Below the pieces are notes generated by a model. That model was not told the origin of the DNA. It made no database searches and saw only the letters and a list, made by a program, of their open reading frames with translations. From assembly GCA_002964805.2 (NCBI GenBank), contig PUDQ02000010.1, forward strand, positions 992,001 through 1,056,000: a DNA stretch of 64,000 bases. The letters run 5' to 3'. The position numbers were made by a program, and so were the translations under genes. Shown here in pieces: positions 1-12,660 of this stretch (the stretch's first letter is position 1; every line of letters starts with the position of its first letter). The stretch is from Trametes villosa. Lineage: Eukaryota > Basidiomycota > Agaricomycetes > Polyporales > Polyporaceae.

Positions 1-2716
1 TTGTAGCCCACGAACAGGTCCTCGTGGTAGTGGATCTGCCCGTTCTCGCTGCGGAAGTGCGGGTACGCGGGGATGTCCTGCACGCGCGCGGGGAGCGTGA
101 GCGGGAGGCGGCCGCTCGGGTTCAGCGCGCCGAAGAGCACGTCCGCGAGTGCGCTGCCCGTCTCGTTCCCGGCGTACCACGCCTGTACGATCCCGCCCAC
201 GGCATCGACCCATGGCATCGCGATGGCGGAGCCCTGTAGGTCGTGTCAGCTCTTCAACGGGAGAGCCGGGGATGGGGTGGCTGCAGACTTACTGCCTGGA
301 TGCAGACGACCGTGTTCGGGTTTGCCTTTGCGACGCGCGCGATCAGCTCGTTCTGTCGACCAGGCATGTCCAGTGTCGGGCGATCGAAACCCTCGCTCTC
401 CCAGTCGGGGGAGAGCCCAACGACGAGAACGGCGACGTCAGAGGATGCTGCGAGCTTCTCGGCCGCGACCAGAGCCTCTTCGGGGTCGATCTTCTCGCAA
501 CCACCCAGTCGCTGTGGACGCCGGATACTCAGGGATGTAACGTCAACTTTGGTGGGAAATACGAACTTACCACGCCGCGCATCAGAGCGGGCTGCGACCT
601 GTCCGCCTCTGGGCCCTCGGGAGCCTTTGTGTTGGTGTATTCGACGAGGATATCGACAGGTTTGCCAGCGGTCAGAGAAATAGTACCGAGCTCCTCTACG
701 GTGCCTTGCCTACGAGCGTAGGTGGTAACATAAGCACCGAGCGTCACAGAAAAGATGGTTTATTGCTCACGTACCCGTAGAAGAAGTCGCCCGGCCGCTG
801 CTTCGTCCAGTTGTCGATGGTGAGCTTGCCGTCGACGAAGAGCTTCGCCCGCCCGGCAACAGTCAGGCCCAGCTCATATTCTGCGGTCTTGTCCATCGTC
901 AGATTTCCCCGAAGCTTGATTGTCCACGTCTCCGTCAGGCCCTTCGGCAGGAAGTCGTTTAGCTTCACCCGGGTATCCTGTAGAACGTACTCCCCGACGG
1001 GTTCGCCCGTGGGGTTGCCGTTCTCGTCGTGATTGTAGAAAGTGCAAGACCAGCCAGGCTCCCTGGAGGGGGTTTTGAGGTAGGCCTCGAGGGTAGGGGT
1101 GTACTTGAATGCTGTCCTTCTCATCAGCCAGAGCATCGCCAAGGTGTCCTAGTGTAGGGCTTACCATAGCCTCCCACCGTGTAATCAAACTCGATGCCCT
1201 TCGGCGCGTTCTCGACGATACCAGCGTAGGGCGTGACGATATAGCTGGCCTTCAGCGCGGCAGACCCGCCTCCAGAGATCACCCTCTCTTTCATGTTCGG
1301 CCCGATCAGCGCGACACGCTTAACCTTCGAAGGCTCAAGCGGCAGCACGCCCCGCTCGTTCTTGAGCACGACCATACCCTCCGCCGCCAGTCTTCTCCCA
1401 AACGCACGGCCCTCGGGAGAGTCGCGCGTCCGCTCCTTCCCGTCGCCGAACACGACGTCCGGGTTCCGGCGTGCCTGCCGCTGGACGAACGACAGTATGT
1501 CTTTCGCGCGCTCGTCGAGCGTGGACGGGAGGACCTTCTGGCACGATAGCATATGGTTCACGAGCAGCGGCGTGCGCCAGCGCGGCGGCCCGGGCATCTC
1601 GAGGTCCATGCCCGCATTGATCGCGAGGTCGACGCTGTACGTGCCGAACCTGCGCGAGGGAATGAACAGCGCGAGAATGGCCGTCGGGATATCAGAAGGC
1701 GCGGAGGGAGGTACCGGTACATCACGACGTACCAGTCGCTGATGACGATCCCGTCAAATCCCCATTCTTTCCGCAGGATGTCCTTCAGGAGCGTCGGGTT
1801 CTCGGCACAATGTACGCCGTTAATTCTTCCGTACCTAAATATGCCCTCGGTCAGCGGAAAAGGATAGGTATAGACTCCAAGAGTGGTGCGCACGAGGTCA
1901 TGAAGGCCCAGGGATGGGCCTTCTTCTGCGCAAGCATGAAGCTAGCGGGATTGGGAGAACACCATCAGGTGCCCGTATAATAATCTGGAGCGGCTAGGGC
2001 TTGCATGCGCACGGGTATAGATAAATCTCGCGCAAAGCGCGGTCTGACAGGACGGATTCAGCGGCAGTCCGCTCGTGCTCTTGGTCATTTCCGACGAAGT
2101 GCTTGATCGTGGAAGCGACGCCCTTTGACTGGAGGCCATTTACGTATGCAGCGGCCATAGAACCTAGTCGCTGTCAATGGCGACGTAAGACAAGAAATGG
2201 GCGTGTGAAGCTACCTGATAGGTGGGGGTCCTCTGAGAATGACTCGAATGCCCGTCCCCCCAGGGGGTTGCGCTGGATATTGCATGTCGGGGCGAGCAGA
2301 ATGACGGACGATTTGATCTTGGCCTCTTCCCCCAAGAACTCGCCGACCTCGAACAACAGGTCGGGGTCAAAGGTGGACGCCATAGAAGTAGCGCACTAGA
2401 GCAGAGGACTTCAATCACGAGATCCACGCTCACAGTCGTATCACTCACTGGGAGGCACTGGGCGGGGGTAGAGACAAAGTGAGATGAGCCTCGGACACCC
2501 TGGTTGTCCACAAAGTCAATCAGCGGCTGCGTCGAGAGATACAGTGTATGCTCGACAAACATTAGGGCCGTCGCTCATTCTAACGGCGGGGATATCCAGC
2601 CGCTCGATGGCGTTGGTGTTCCACCAGTTGGGACCGCTGAGGAGCTTGATTTTCTCCTCGGTGGTCAGTTTGCTGACCAAGTCCGGAATGGATGTATCGA
2701 GAAAGCTGCGAGACAT
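1..2716 (-). CDS. GH3 beta-glucosidase with PA14 domain, 3'-truncated at the window edge
   Basis: Glycoside hydrolase family 3 beta-glucosidase, which cleaves terminal glucose from cellobiose and other beta-glucosides. Eleven exons can be joined in frame (2561-2716, 2449-2499, 2215-2395, 2013-2163, 1894-1941, 1733-1834, 1165-1649, 775-1111, 571-709, 293-511, 1-233), all with GT-AG introns. Seen: an N-terminal SDGPNGVRG block, the [12 protein letters not shown] substrate-pocket motif, and the SDWFG motif holding the nucleophile Asp, which is restored only after splicing at 1733/1649. A PA14-type insert (about 775-1111) and the start of the second GH3 domain (about 1-511) follow. The start at 2716 ([13 protein letters not shown]) shows no signal peptide, so an intracellular form resembling white-rot BGL1 is inferred. 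The C-terminal fibronectin-III-like domain lies outside the window. No frameshift or nonsense codon was seen. Confidence 0.95.
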
Positions 2717-3388
2717 GGGTGTAACGCCTATCCGGAGTACCTGCAGAGAGAGTGAGACGAGCGACCGCTTGTCTCCCTTCCGCTGCCCGTACGTAGCCTG
2801 TGAGTGATTTATATGTTCAGCGTCGAAACGGAGAAACCTCGGGAGCGTGTACAATCATCACGCGAAAGAAGGCAAATGACGCACCCAGCACTCTCACATG
2901 GGAATTCCCTCACAGCTTCGCTCTCGCTCTGGAAATGAAGGGCCTCGAGAATAGACGTGCCATATAATCCTAGAGGGACTAGATGCCGCGGAGTCTCACG
3001 AACAAACCCCGAATATGCCAGAGCGGGGAATTGGGACGTGTCGGCGCCCGCTGGAGCAAAGAGGGTTGTACCTGACGCTGATGCACTGCGCTCGGTCTTT
3101 CTGCAGGAGAAACCATGTCACAAGATGCAAGTGAGCGCGGCGCTGGCTCTGCCGAACGTCGATTGCGCGGTTGTGCGATTCTAGATACTGGCCGAGTTCA
3201 GAAAGGGTTTATACTCATAAGCGCTGAAGGTACGAATGTAGAGGGCCGGGAGATGCCGAGTGTTTCGAGGATCGTCCTGAACGTTCACCAGCTCCCGCCA
3301 GAATACAAAAGTACCGTTACACGCCACCGCATATCCTAGTCTGAACTACACCGCTACTCACCGCAACATCACAGCCAAGATCTCAGTC
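2717..3388. other. Divergent intergenic region between beta-glucosidase and UPF0538 gene
   Basis: These 672 bases separate two divergently transcribed genes and probably hold both promoters. No convincing coding exon, TATA box or repeat was recognised. Co-regulation of the neighbours is possible but not shown. Confidence 0.5.
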
Positions 3389-4087
3389 ATGTCTTCTGAC
3401 GGTATCTCAGACATTCCAGTCAATCTCGCGGTCCCCAGGACCGATGCTACGCTCACCGTCCGAGTGATCAAATCATTCGAGTATCGCACGGAGAAGAGTC
3501 TGGTACTGCACCATCTCAACCTTGAGACCACCACAGTAGGAGAGCTCAAGGACGCAGTACGCAAGGGTAATCGCACGTGCACTCTCACAGTGTGGGCTAT
3601 CCTGACAATCCTTTGTTACAGCGATACAGACGCAACCCGGATGGAAACCGTATAAAAACGCGACGTTTGGTGAAATTGATTCACGCATAATGTCGAGGTC
3701 ATACCGCTAACCGTTGGCTGTAGATACGATCAAGCTATATACGAAGGCTCACGGAGCGAAGGTTGGTCGTGCTCATTCTTCGTTTTAGATCCATGCCCTG
3801 ACGACATGGTTCACAGACGACGAATCTTATAATCAACCTCGATCATGATGAATGGATATTTGAAGATGACTCAAAGACGTTGGCCGAACTAGGTCTTGGT
3901 CAGTCTCCCAGCCAAGCAAGTGGATTGGCTCGCTGATCGGTCGGAATACAGAGAATGAGTCCGAAGTCAGCTTCTTCAACCGTGAAGCTTATGAAGAATT
4001 TAAGAAGCATCCTGATGTACGTCGAGTCGGCTGCCGCTTCGTTAGATGGCTCGCTTACGCCCCCTTAAGACCAAGTGGGAGAGCTGA
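3389..4087 (+). CDS. UPF0538 family protein (C2orf76 homologue)
   Basis: Small conserved eukaryotic protein of unknown function. Six exons (3389-3566, 3622-3669, 3724-3761, 3817-3898, 3952-4016, 4070-4087) join in frame to about 142 residues. As I recall the family, the conserved stretches are an N-terminal TVRVIKSFEYR segment, a PYKNATFDTIKLY segment matching the YKYDTLKI block of the animal protein, an INLDHDEW block before a short acidic loop, and a C-terminal FFNREAYEEFKKHPDTKWES. The fold is probably ubiquitin-like, which is inference. Introns are 47-62 nt and all GT-AG. It is transcribed divergently from the beta-glucosidase. The last exon is only 18 nt, so the C-terminus is the least certain part. 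Confidence 0.85.
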
Positions 4088-6010
4088 TCGCATGTGCGAG
4101 GGGATAACTGAAGGGCCCTTAAGGAAGATTGTACTTTTATCGTATGTCGGGATTTGTGTCGCTGTCCGCCATTGATGTATTATACAGCTGTTTACTCGTG
4201 CTAATGGCTGTCACTCCTCCGTACGTACTAAGCGCAGATGTACGCAGCTGGAGATGCTTCATCCGATAGTGAACCAGATGCTGGGCAACTGAACACAGGC
4301 TATAGCATCCACAGCATCTGTGGTATGAAGTGGTCGTCGCAGAATATCGTAGGTCTGTAACATTTCCTGCAGACATTCCATGCGAGCTCATGCCATGCCA
4401 TATAGACGTTCAGAAAAGAGCATCGGCAGGTCGCCGTATCAGTGGCTCACCCATGTCATTAGACCTCGCGATAGTTATGCCCTTGCTGCGCCTCGTGTAT
4501 CCCCGCGCGCACGACTGGGCTTCTCTTTTTACCTTGGTTGCATGTCACATCTCGCCTATTCCAGATACTAGCTGCGAAGTGCACCACGAAGTCAGTGAAC
4601 AGTTTGATATCTCTCTTGCTAGGTCTATCCAGCCAAGAAGACGACGCGCGTCCCTGCGCTCGTGCTGCGGCAACAGCGCACTGAATACAATCAGGACCAA
4701 GCACCGAAGGAGCACACTGAGCAGCCTGGACGCTGGTGCCGACACGCGCCACTCAACATCGCACGGCATACCTCATGCACCACATCGCACCGACTTCCGC
4801 CGCACGCTTACCTCTCCGACCAGCAGCCAAAGCTACTTGGGGGTCATGCGCAACAACGTGGCCCGCCCCCGCTTGGACACACAGAACAGTATAAGTAAAC
4901 CTCGCTGCGCGAGAAGGGCTGCTCATTCGCCAGCAAGACAGCCAACTGCACAACAAGGCCAGCGAGTGCCACCGAACTCGCACCCCCACACTTCGGCATT
5001 ACAAGGACACCCCTTTGACGGCCGTGCGCTATTACGGCTCCTGCCGGATGCTCCCATGTGAGTAGCGGTTCTCCACGGGGACGTGTACGCAGGGGTCGTA
5101 CTCACCTGCCGGACCTCCCAGCCTAGGACCTGGACTTGGTACCTCCAAATGGACCCGAAGAAGAAGCCGTCATCGCAGCGATGCACACGCAGAACACGAA
5201 GCGAACTACTCCCTCTACGATCCCAGGGGAGAACGCCAACGCCCGATGTCGCCGCCTGCAACGCTACCAATGCACGCGCGCACGTCTATCTCCAGGTGAT
5301 CGTCCGGAGGTGCAGGAGTCTGGTGTACGGCTGCTGCCACCGCCACTTGAGGCGCTCTGCGACGTGCATGGCGAAGTCACCAGCAACCCAGCCGCTCCTC
5401 CCGAGGGACCTGTTGGACCGTCCCCGTTACTGGTCAGCATCGCTTCCTACTCGTGAAGAAGACTAGATGGTACGCACCCGGTGGAGCAACGCGCCCTCTT
5501 GACCAGGGCGGTCGACTCGCGAGCAATCGCAGCCAATCGGAGCGGCGGGAATGGATGGCGTTCGGGCTGATCTGGGACACTGGACGCGTTCCTTGAAGGG
5601 TAGAGGTGTAGTAGTGGAGCTCAGTGACCTCGCTGTAGTGAGCCTGAGGAATCATCGGTGAATACCACACGCTCTTTATATCATTCCGGAGGCACGCCTC
5701 CCTTGTAATTCTTTTGGCCGTTAGCGTAATCCCGGCGGCAACGCGGGAGCCGTGACTAGCCGTTGTACATGTGCCAACGCCATCCCGACATTGTTCTCGG
5801 GCGCGATGTTGAAGGAACACCTTGTAATTTGCATGCTCAGCAAGGTCGCCGGTCAGTGCCTCTGGCTGATCTAGAAACCCTGCATTGTACCTGTCATACC
5901 TAGACGTCCGTGTCTACGCTCGCGCGCACAATGCATGCCTCATCTAGCACCGAACCTTCCCTCTCAGACAAACGCTCGGCGAGACATCCCAGGCCACGCG
6001 AGCATTAGAC
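4088..6010. other. No recognisable gene
   Basis: Open frames exist on both strands (for example 4330-5061 plus and 5434-5820 minus). Their products are rich in Arg, Ser, His and Pro, resemble no family I know, and no frame is preferred over the others. A degraded insertion or an untranslated region is possible. Confidence 0.4.
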
Positions 6011-6164
6011 AGTGTGCAACAATATATATGCAGTCTGTATATGCGAGATGATGGATCTACCATGCGTGCAGGGTTCGGGGTGCGGGGTGCAGGGGGCGGG
6101 ATGTGTACTCTGTATAGTGGACAATGCGCGGCGATCACGACTATAACGTATACGATGCTTCGTC

Positions 6165-6212
6165 GTTCTCTCTCTCTCCTCTTCCAGCTCTCTCTCTCGC
6201 TCTCTCTCTGTG
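6165..6212. repeat. CT-rich microsatellite
   Basis: Irregular run of CT dinucleotides interrupted by short CCTCTTCCAG segments. It lies about 1.3 kb beyond the stop codon of the cdc25 gene. Confidence 0.8.
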
Positions 6213-7470
6213 CATGGGGCTGGTGTAAACGGTACTGGTCTGGGTCGATTGTCAATGTGAGCTATGTGGATATGGGGATATGTGGGCGGGACGGGACGGG
6301 GAGGTAGGGGTGCGGGGAATAGATACGGGATGAGTACGGGATCATGGGGACGGGAATGGGAACAGGAACGGGTAATGGTAGAGTGTCCGGACGATTGACA
6401 ACGAAGAGTGAAGAGTGGAGAGTGGGTACGAGACAGGATGCAAACGGCAGATTCCTAGCGGCTAGAGCGCACGCCCCTCCGTCCGCCCCTCCTTCCCCAT
6501 CCGCAGGCAAATCCGAGCCGAGTGTGGAGAAAGAGGAGAAGAAGCAGTGGCGCGATGGGAAGGGGAGAACACGCGAGGACGGAACGCAAGGCAAGAAACC
6601 ACACCGCGGCGGAAGGGGAACGCGATATGGATAGATAGAACACGGCTGATGGTAGAAAACACAGGTGAAGAGGGGATGATGATGGCACAACGAAGTGAAG
6701 TGAAGACGGTATGCAGAGTGTGCTGAGGGAACAAAGCGGGGGACGAGGAGGAAGACTTCGCGCCGGCCTGGGACCGTCCGTATAGACATACATATATGGA
6801 ATAACAGATGGGCTGAAGATGGGACGGAAGGATGCTGTTGAGGGGCGACGAAAGTCGATGCGCGGGGGAGGGGATGAGGTAACAGGGGGAGAGCTGGGCA
6901 CTCGACGTGCAGCGAAGCAGACATTCCGAAGTCGTCGCAAGAGTGAGCAGCTGAGTAGGGGATGGAAGGGGTAGGCGGGACGATGACATGCAGAAGCTTG
7001 ACGAGACATGGCGACGACGATCCTGGCATTCTGGGTTTTCTAGCACCGCCGTGCTGCTCCGCGCCTTTCGTCCTGGGAGGGCATCCAAAGGGGAGGTGAA
7101 CCTAGACACGACGGTGGCGACAAGGGAGGCATGGCGGTAGACGTAGACGATAGGCGACGAGACGGCCAAAGGAGAGCTTCACGCAGACGAGCGTGGTCGA
7201 GACATAACGAGCGTCTGGAGCGATAGGTGATCCTGGGCATAGGGGGCGTGCGAGCGAGGCGGACGGGAGTTCCATAGATGAGATCATATCAGGACTTGCT
7301 GCGTGGCGTGGCATAGAGCGTGGGCGACGTCGGCGAGGCGTGAGGTGACATTGCGACGTTATCTTCTCGGGAGAATGGGCGGCGCAGAAAGGAATGCGGT
7401 TGAAGAGAAACAACCCGACGACGAGGGCGAAGGAAATCCGCGCGTCGAAAGCTGAATGAGAGCACAGAGC
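6213..7470. other. Purine-rich low-complexity DNA downstream of cdc25
   Basis: Plus strand is G/A rich (repeated GGGAC, GGAAC and GGGGAG words), so long frames appear on the minus strand that are almost entirely Ser, Pro, Leu and Cys. These look like composition artefacts. The stretch next to 7471 may contain the cdc25 3' UTR. Confidence 0.5.
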
Positions 7471-10200
7471 TCAGTAGCCCATCGCCATCCGCGTCGGCCC
7501 ATACGTCTCGGCCCTCGCCAACGGCGCCCGTCCGATCTTCTTCCCCTTGAACACCACGTTCTTGCTCGGCGGCGGACACGGGCTGTCCCCAATGTCCGTC
7601 TCGTCCCCGTCGCTCTCATGGCCGCCCGGGCTCCCATCCTCCTGGAGGGTATGCAGCCCGCCCCTGCGCGTGCGCGCCGCGTTCGCCGCCGCGAACAGCG
7701 AGTTCGGTCCACCGCCGCTCGGGACGGTGTTGCGCTTCGCCTGCGCGCCCTGCACCTGCTGCGCGGCGGACGTCATCGAGATCATCTTGCCCTCGCCGTA
7801 CGCGTACGACTTCGTGCGCCCGAACTTGCCCTTCCGGAACTGGTCCAGGTCCTCCTTGCGCGACGCCGCGTAGTGCGGGTCGTCCATGCGCACGTACGCG
7901 CTCGGCTGGCAGCGCGGGCTGCATTCCGAGTAGTACTGCGAGTACCCGCCCTCGAGCACGTAGACCTCGGGGTAGTGTACCTTGGGATAGACGTGGTTGT
8001 TCAACGCCCGATCCTTGGAACGGAGGTGCTTAGCACTGCGAACTCATGTCAGTGGCGATCGACAAGGATACGAAGTAGGCAGCACTTACAACGTCGGGGC
8101 TCTCTTAACGCTGAACTCACAGTGGAACACCAGGATCGTCTTCTTGGTGGGATCGCCGCTCGTCGACGGCTGGGGCTTCTTCGCAGCCATGCCGAGGAGG
8201 AACTCCTCGACACCCGCGGTCGTGTTGATGTTGATGGCGCCGGGGATGTGCCCGCCGAAGTACTCGTAGTCGAACCGGCAGTCGATGACATGGAAGCCCT
8301 GTGACTGTGAGGCGTACTTGCCGTCGAGCAAGTCGTTGAGCTACGAAACAGCACATGTCAGCCTCCTGTCCAACGTCCGAGAGGTTGCTCCACATACCGT
8401 CTGGCAGTTGATCCTCATCAAACCGTCTTCGCGCACACGATGGCAGGGCAGGATCTTGCCCGCAGCCTCATTGTCGCCGAAGCCACCAAGGCCAGGGCCC
8501 GCGTTGAGGTACTTGCTGCGCGGCGTGTCCCTCTCCGCGACGGTGCGCGACTTCTCCTCGCGCTCCTCGCTCCGGCGCAGACCACGGCCTGAGATGACCT
8601 CGGTGTCGCGCTTCATGAGCGCCGTCACGCCCGTGATGGGGCGGAAGTCGTCCGTGCCGTCGCAGCGCCGGATCGTCTTCACCTGCTGGCGCTTCGCGTA
8701 CGCCTGCGCGGGCGAGCTCATGTCGGGGTCCTGGTCGAAGCTCGTGTCCTCGCTCGAGATGCTGAGGTCCACCATGCTAGGCGGCAGCATCGCCGAGAAG
8801 GCGCGACGGACGGGGGCTAGACGCGGGCGCTGCGGTTGATCCTGGCTGTCCTCGTTCGCAGACGGCACAGGGAACGCGGACTGAGGGAACGGCGAGGCCG
8901 TGTTCGGGGCCTCGCTGGGCTGGATCATCGCACTGAGGGCGGGACGACGGGGACGCTTCTTGTTGGCGTTGAGCGCGATCGTGGAGGGCATCCCGAGGCC
9001 GAGTCCTGCCGGCTTCTTGTGATTCGAAAGCAGCGAGCTGCTAGCCATACGCTCGAGCTTGTGAACCGTCGGCGACGACTGCGCAGGCGACGACGTGTAC
9101 CCGTGGTCCTCCTCGTCAAACAGGTGCTGATGACTCCGACGGAGGCTCTTGGAGTCGGGCGACGACGAGCGGCGCTTCTTCGGGAACGGCTGGCACGGGC
9201 TCTCGACGATGCTCGACACCGACGACGTGTTGGCCTCCTCAATGCCGCGTTCCGGTCGCGCGGAAGAGAGCGCGTCGAAGAAGCTGTTGTGGAACGACGT
9301 CACTGTGGCCGCCGCAGAGAGGGGCACAGGCGAACCCAACGGAGGGGGCGCGTCGAAGTTGAACGCCGTGATCGTAGGCGCGGCGGACAGAGGCGGGGGG
9401 TGGACGTCGGGCGCAGACGTCGAGGGGGCGAAGTTGAACGACGTATCGACGTCCATGCGATCTGACGGTGTCGATGGGATGTCCAGCGGCTGACAATAGC
9501 TATGTCAGTCCCAGTTGCGCGAGGCGTGGCCATCGGGCCCGGTCAGAATTGAGATGAGACCGACCTGGCTGAACGCGTTCTCATCTTGACGGGACGAAGA
9601 TAGCCACTCTGTTGGGAGTGCCGCGCGTTGCAAGCGCTTCCCGCTGCTGGTGCCAGTACCCGACTTGGACACGGAGAAGTGGGAGGAAGAGTCCGTGCCG
9701 TTGCTCATGTCGCGACCGAATAACCGTGCCGCGGTGGTGGCGGCGCGCGGCCGCCCAACGAACGGCTTTGGCTGCGCTGCGTTCACGTCGAGTAGTGTGG
9801 CGGAGGGCTGTAGCATGCGTGGTGGGGCGGGGGAGATGTCCATAGGGGCGTAGTCGGGATTTTCCGACTCGGGTGTGAGGAGTTGTGGCTCTCGGACGGG
9901 AGAGTTCAGGGACATGGTGGACGCGAAGGAGAGCTCAAGGTCCAAGTCGGCGTCAAATGCGGGGGCGTGCAGCCCCCTCTCGTTACGTGCCGGGGCATCG
10001 CGCTTGGTAGTCTTGCCGAGGAATGGGACGGAAAGGTGGCTAGAGTTGAACCTCGAGTTACCGAAGAGGGACATCTGGAATTCTCTGTGAAGCACGCGTG
10101 TCTTGAGGTCGGGAGGGTTTCTCTTTTGCTTCTTCGCAGGACGCGCGGGTGGTTCTTGCTCTTGATCTACAAACAGGCGGCGGCGGAGTTTTTGAGACAT
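7471..10200 (-). CDS. cdc25: Cdc25 M-phase inducer phosphatase
   Basis: Dual-specificity phosphatase that removes inhibitory phosphates from Cdk1 (Cdc2) to trigger mitosis; called Mih1 in budding yeast and Cdc25 in fission yeast. Four exons join in frame: 9565-10200, 8398-9489, 8090-8340 and 7471-8035. The N-terminal half (about 570 residues) is low-complexity, Ser/Pro-rich, presumably regulatory, with basic KKQKR and KKRRSSSPDSK clusters that could be nuclear signals and many SP/TP sites. The rhodanese-type catalytic domain starts around LNDLLDGKY (exon 3), contains FHVIDCRFDYEY and GGHIPGAIN, and carries the active-site loop HCEFSVKRAPT with Cys and Arg of the CX5R motif at about 8100-8130. 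An intron splits the domain immediately after this loop; YPEVYVLEGGYSQYY follows in exon 4. Length and order match fungal Cdc25 proteins. No lesion was seen. Confidence 0.95.
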
Positions 10201-11546
10201 GGCGCGAGATGTACAGGGTAATGTACAGGGATTGTACAGAGGCGGTTGTTGAGTACGGCGAGGGTGAGCGTACAGACAGAGATGAGAGCAAGTTGACCCA
10301 GACCGAGGACGATGCGAGGAGGCAAGGTAGGGAGGAGATGAGTGTTCGAGTTCAAGGGCTTATAAGAAAACGAACACGAACCAAAGGGGGATCTGGCCAA
10401 AGGCAACGATCGTGGCTAGCTGAAGCTTTGTTACCAGGAACTCGGGCAGCTGTGGGGAGACGATTAGCATGTGTCGAGCCAGGGATTGATGGATATGACG
10501 GCAAGGGTAGGGTCGATCAATGCTATTGTCCGCTGCATATACCGGGCTGGGGCCTCGAGACGGAACACGGAGGTGGAATAGCGGGATTGTGCGACAGAAA
10601 AGGCAGGAGGGGTTCGGGGCCATATATGCGCGCCGTACCGGGACCGGCGACAATACAACCCCTGGACGCACACCCCGCCCTGCCATGCTTTGACTTTCTG
10701 AGCTTCCACTGCATACACGAGGACGATACTGGCCACTGTTGCCTTACCGACAGGCCGCCGGAGGCGTCCGGTAGCAAACGTGACAAAGAGGTGAGTGCGC
10801 GCCCCCGCATCATGGCTGCAGATCTCTCTTGCCGCAGAGTGCACGTACGAAGATGCCCATGCTCCGGTGTCAAGGGGTCCAGAACCGCCTCCATACGCTA
10901 TGCGCTGTCAGGCCGACGCCTGCATGCAAACCAGGCTCCCTCCGGCGGATGTGCACATGCGTTGGGTGGAGGCGAGACGCGTGGGGATAATGGGGACAAT
11001 GGGAGGAGACTGACCTTGAAACGAAGGAGCGTGAAGCGGAGGAGGCCGCGCCTTGAGAGGAGGGGGATGAGAGTCAGCTCGAGGGACGTGGAGGGCGAAG
11101 CGGCGCTGGCGAGCGAAGCGGGATTCTCACGCGAAGTGAACAGGGCGGGGCCAAACAAACGTGTAAGATCTGTGGGTCCACTCCTCCGGGCGCTGCAGAC
11201 GACCGGGCGGTGAGCGGGCGGGCGAGCTGGGGCGACGCAGGACGTACTGGCAGAGCGAGAAGGGGAGGCGTCGCAAGGGTATGTCGTCGGAATGTCGCAG
11301 CGAGGGCGCGCACGTCGAGAAAACGAACCGCTTTCGGACGCCCGCCCTTGTTTGCGCGTTATTTGGTTCCAGTTCGTGTCCTGACGTAATCCGCCTTTCC
11401 CCCGCGTCGTCCGTGACCGTGTCGCGCTTTGCTTCAGGGCAGGCAAGGTCGCGTTGCGCCAAGGGCCGGGGCGCGCCCCACCGCGTCTCCCCACCGCCCA
11501 CACCGTGGGCATTGTGCCATGTTTTCTCGGATCTTATCGAGATAAC
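10201..11546. other. GC-rich region upstream of cdc25, no supported gene
   Basis: Presumably contains the cdc25 promoter. Long open frames (10149-11213 plus, 10898-11512 minus) are R/G/P-rich, overlap each other and the start of cdc25, and show no family motif. I do not call them. Confidence 0.45.
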
Positions 11547-12660
11547 ATTGTGAAAGGTGACGAAATCAAGTCCCGATCAAATTACACAGAATGGACAAAT
11601 CCTTGATGGTACTGTCTCAGTGATCTTTGTTCCGATGTTGTCTGTGCCGGTTCGTAGATGGGTTCACTCGTATGATTGGAATGCCATTATGACAAAGAGC
11701 TACATGAGAGCAAGGATAATAATCTGTGTACAAATAGCATGATATCTAAAGCTCTTCTTTGTTCAGATGAAAGAGATCCCTTTATTCACATTGTGAACAC
11801 AGGAGATTTGGTTTCTTTGATCTTTGTTTAGGTGATTTCATGATGTAAAAGGTGACTATATAATGATCTTGGAGAACATGATACCTCGATAGTTTCCCAG
11901 ATCTTATGCTTTACAATTTCACCATGGGAGTGCTGTTCAATGATGAACATGTATCACAAACAAAGCTGCCTAGTATCATTGTGTTTATTGTGTAATGCTT
12001 TGTAATAAGCACCCAGAGTCTATGGATAATTATATCACAATGCTTTCATGATTACCTCTTGCTCAAATATTCAATGGGTTCTGTGATCTCATTGGGTAGG
12101 TCAAAGAAAACACTGAAAGTTTCCAGTATCAATGCAGTGATCTTATTTGTAATCTCAGAGGGGTTTGTTTGTGAAACCATCGTGAATAACTTTTCAATGG
12201 TTTCTCTGGGTTGATTCAATGAAAAATCAGTGAACGGTTCGTTATTGCATCAAGGATAATTTCTTAGATCCCTGTCTAAAGAATTTCAGCCAATGGATCG
12301 TGACAAAATAGAAATTCCATGCAGCAATGCCTATGCATGGGACCTGAGTGTTACTTACACTAGTTGTGAGCATGCCAAACATAGATTCTTTTTCTAGCTT
12401 TATAAGGTGTACACATCATTGATTATTCTTTACTGTGTGCCATTGTATGATCTGTACATAGCCGTGAGATATGTATGTAATGACAATCAACTGTCAATCA
12501 ACCCGCTTGTTGCAATCAATAAACAATATTCTATCGTGAACTCACAAGATGTATACTGTTATTGACAAGGGACTTGAATCTTGTGTCAACAATCAACTTC
12601 AAAGCAATCATCACATTCCAGTAGACAATTGCACAGGAAAAGTTTGAGGACATGCAAGGG
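11547..12660. other. AT-rich island with no coding capacity
   Basis: About 1.1 kb that is visibly AT-rich compared with the GC-rich DNA on both sides, with many short words such as TTGTGA, ATGATT and ATCTTTGTT. Stop codons are frequent in all frames. The right end overlaps one arm of an inverted repeat (12482-12600). It may be the remnant of an old element or a segment of different origin. Confidence 0.6.
12482..12600 (+). repeat. Inverted repeat arm, left
   Basis: About 115 bp whose reverse complement recurs at roughly 14735-14848 with about 80 percent identity by eye. Shared words include CAATCAATAAACAATATTCT, ACAAGATGTATACTGTTATT and GAATCTTGTGTCAA. It probably marks one end of a non-autonomous element, or one of two inverted copies of the same terminal sequence. 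Confidence 0.7.

Noticed and set aside
4330..5061. 243-residue plus-strand frame
   Set aside because: No family resemblance, no matching exons and no codon preference over other frames.
6262..7169. Long Ser/Pro/Leu minus-strand frames
   Set aside because: Arise from purine-rich low-complexity sequence; two overlapping frames are equally open.
8836..9465. 209-residue plus-strand frame inside cdc25
   Set aside because: Antisense shadow of the Ser/Pro-rich exon 2 of cdc25; almost entirely Arg, Val and Gly.
10149..11213. 354-residue plus-strand open frame
   Set aside because: Overlaps the cdc25 start region, is Arg/Gly-rich, competes with a long minus-strand frame and has no motif. A composition artefact of GC-rich DNA.
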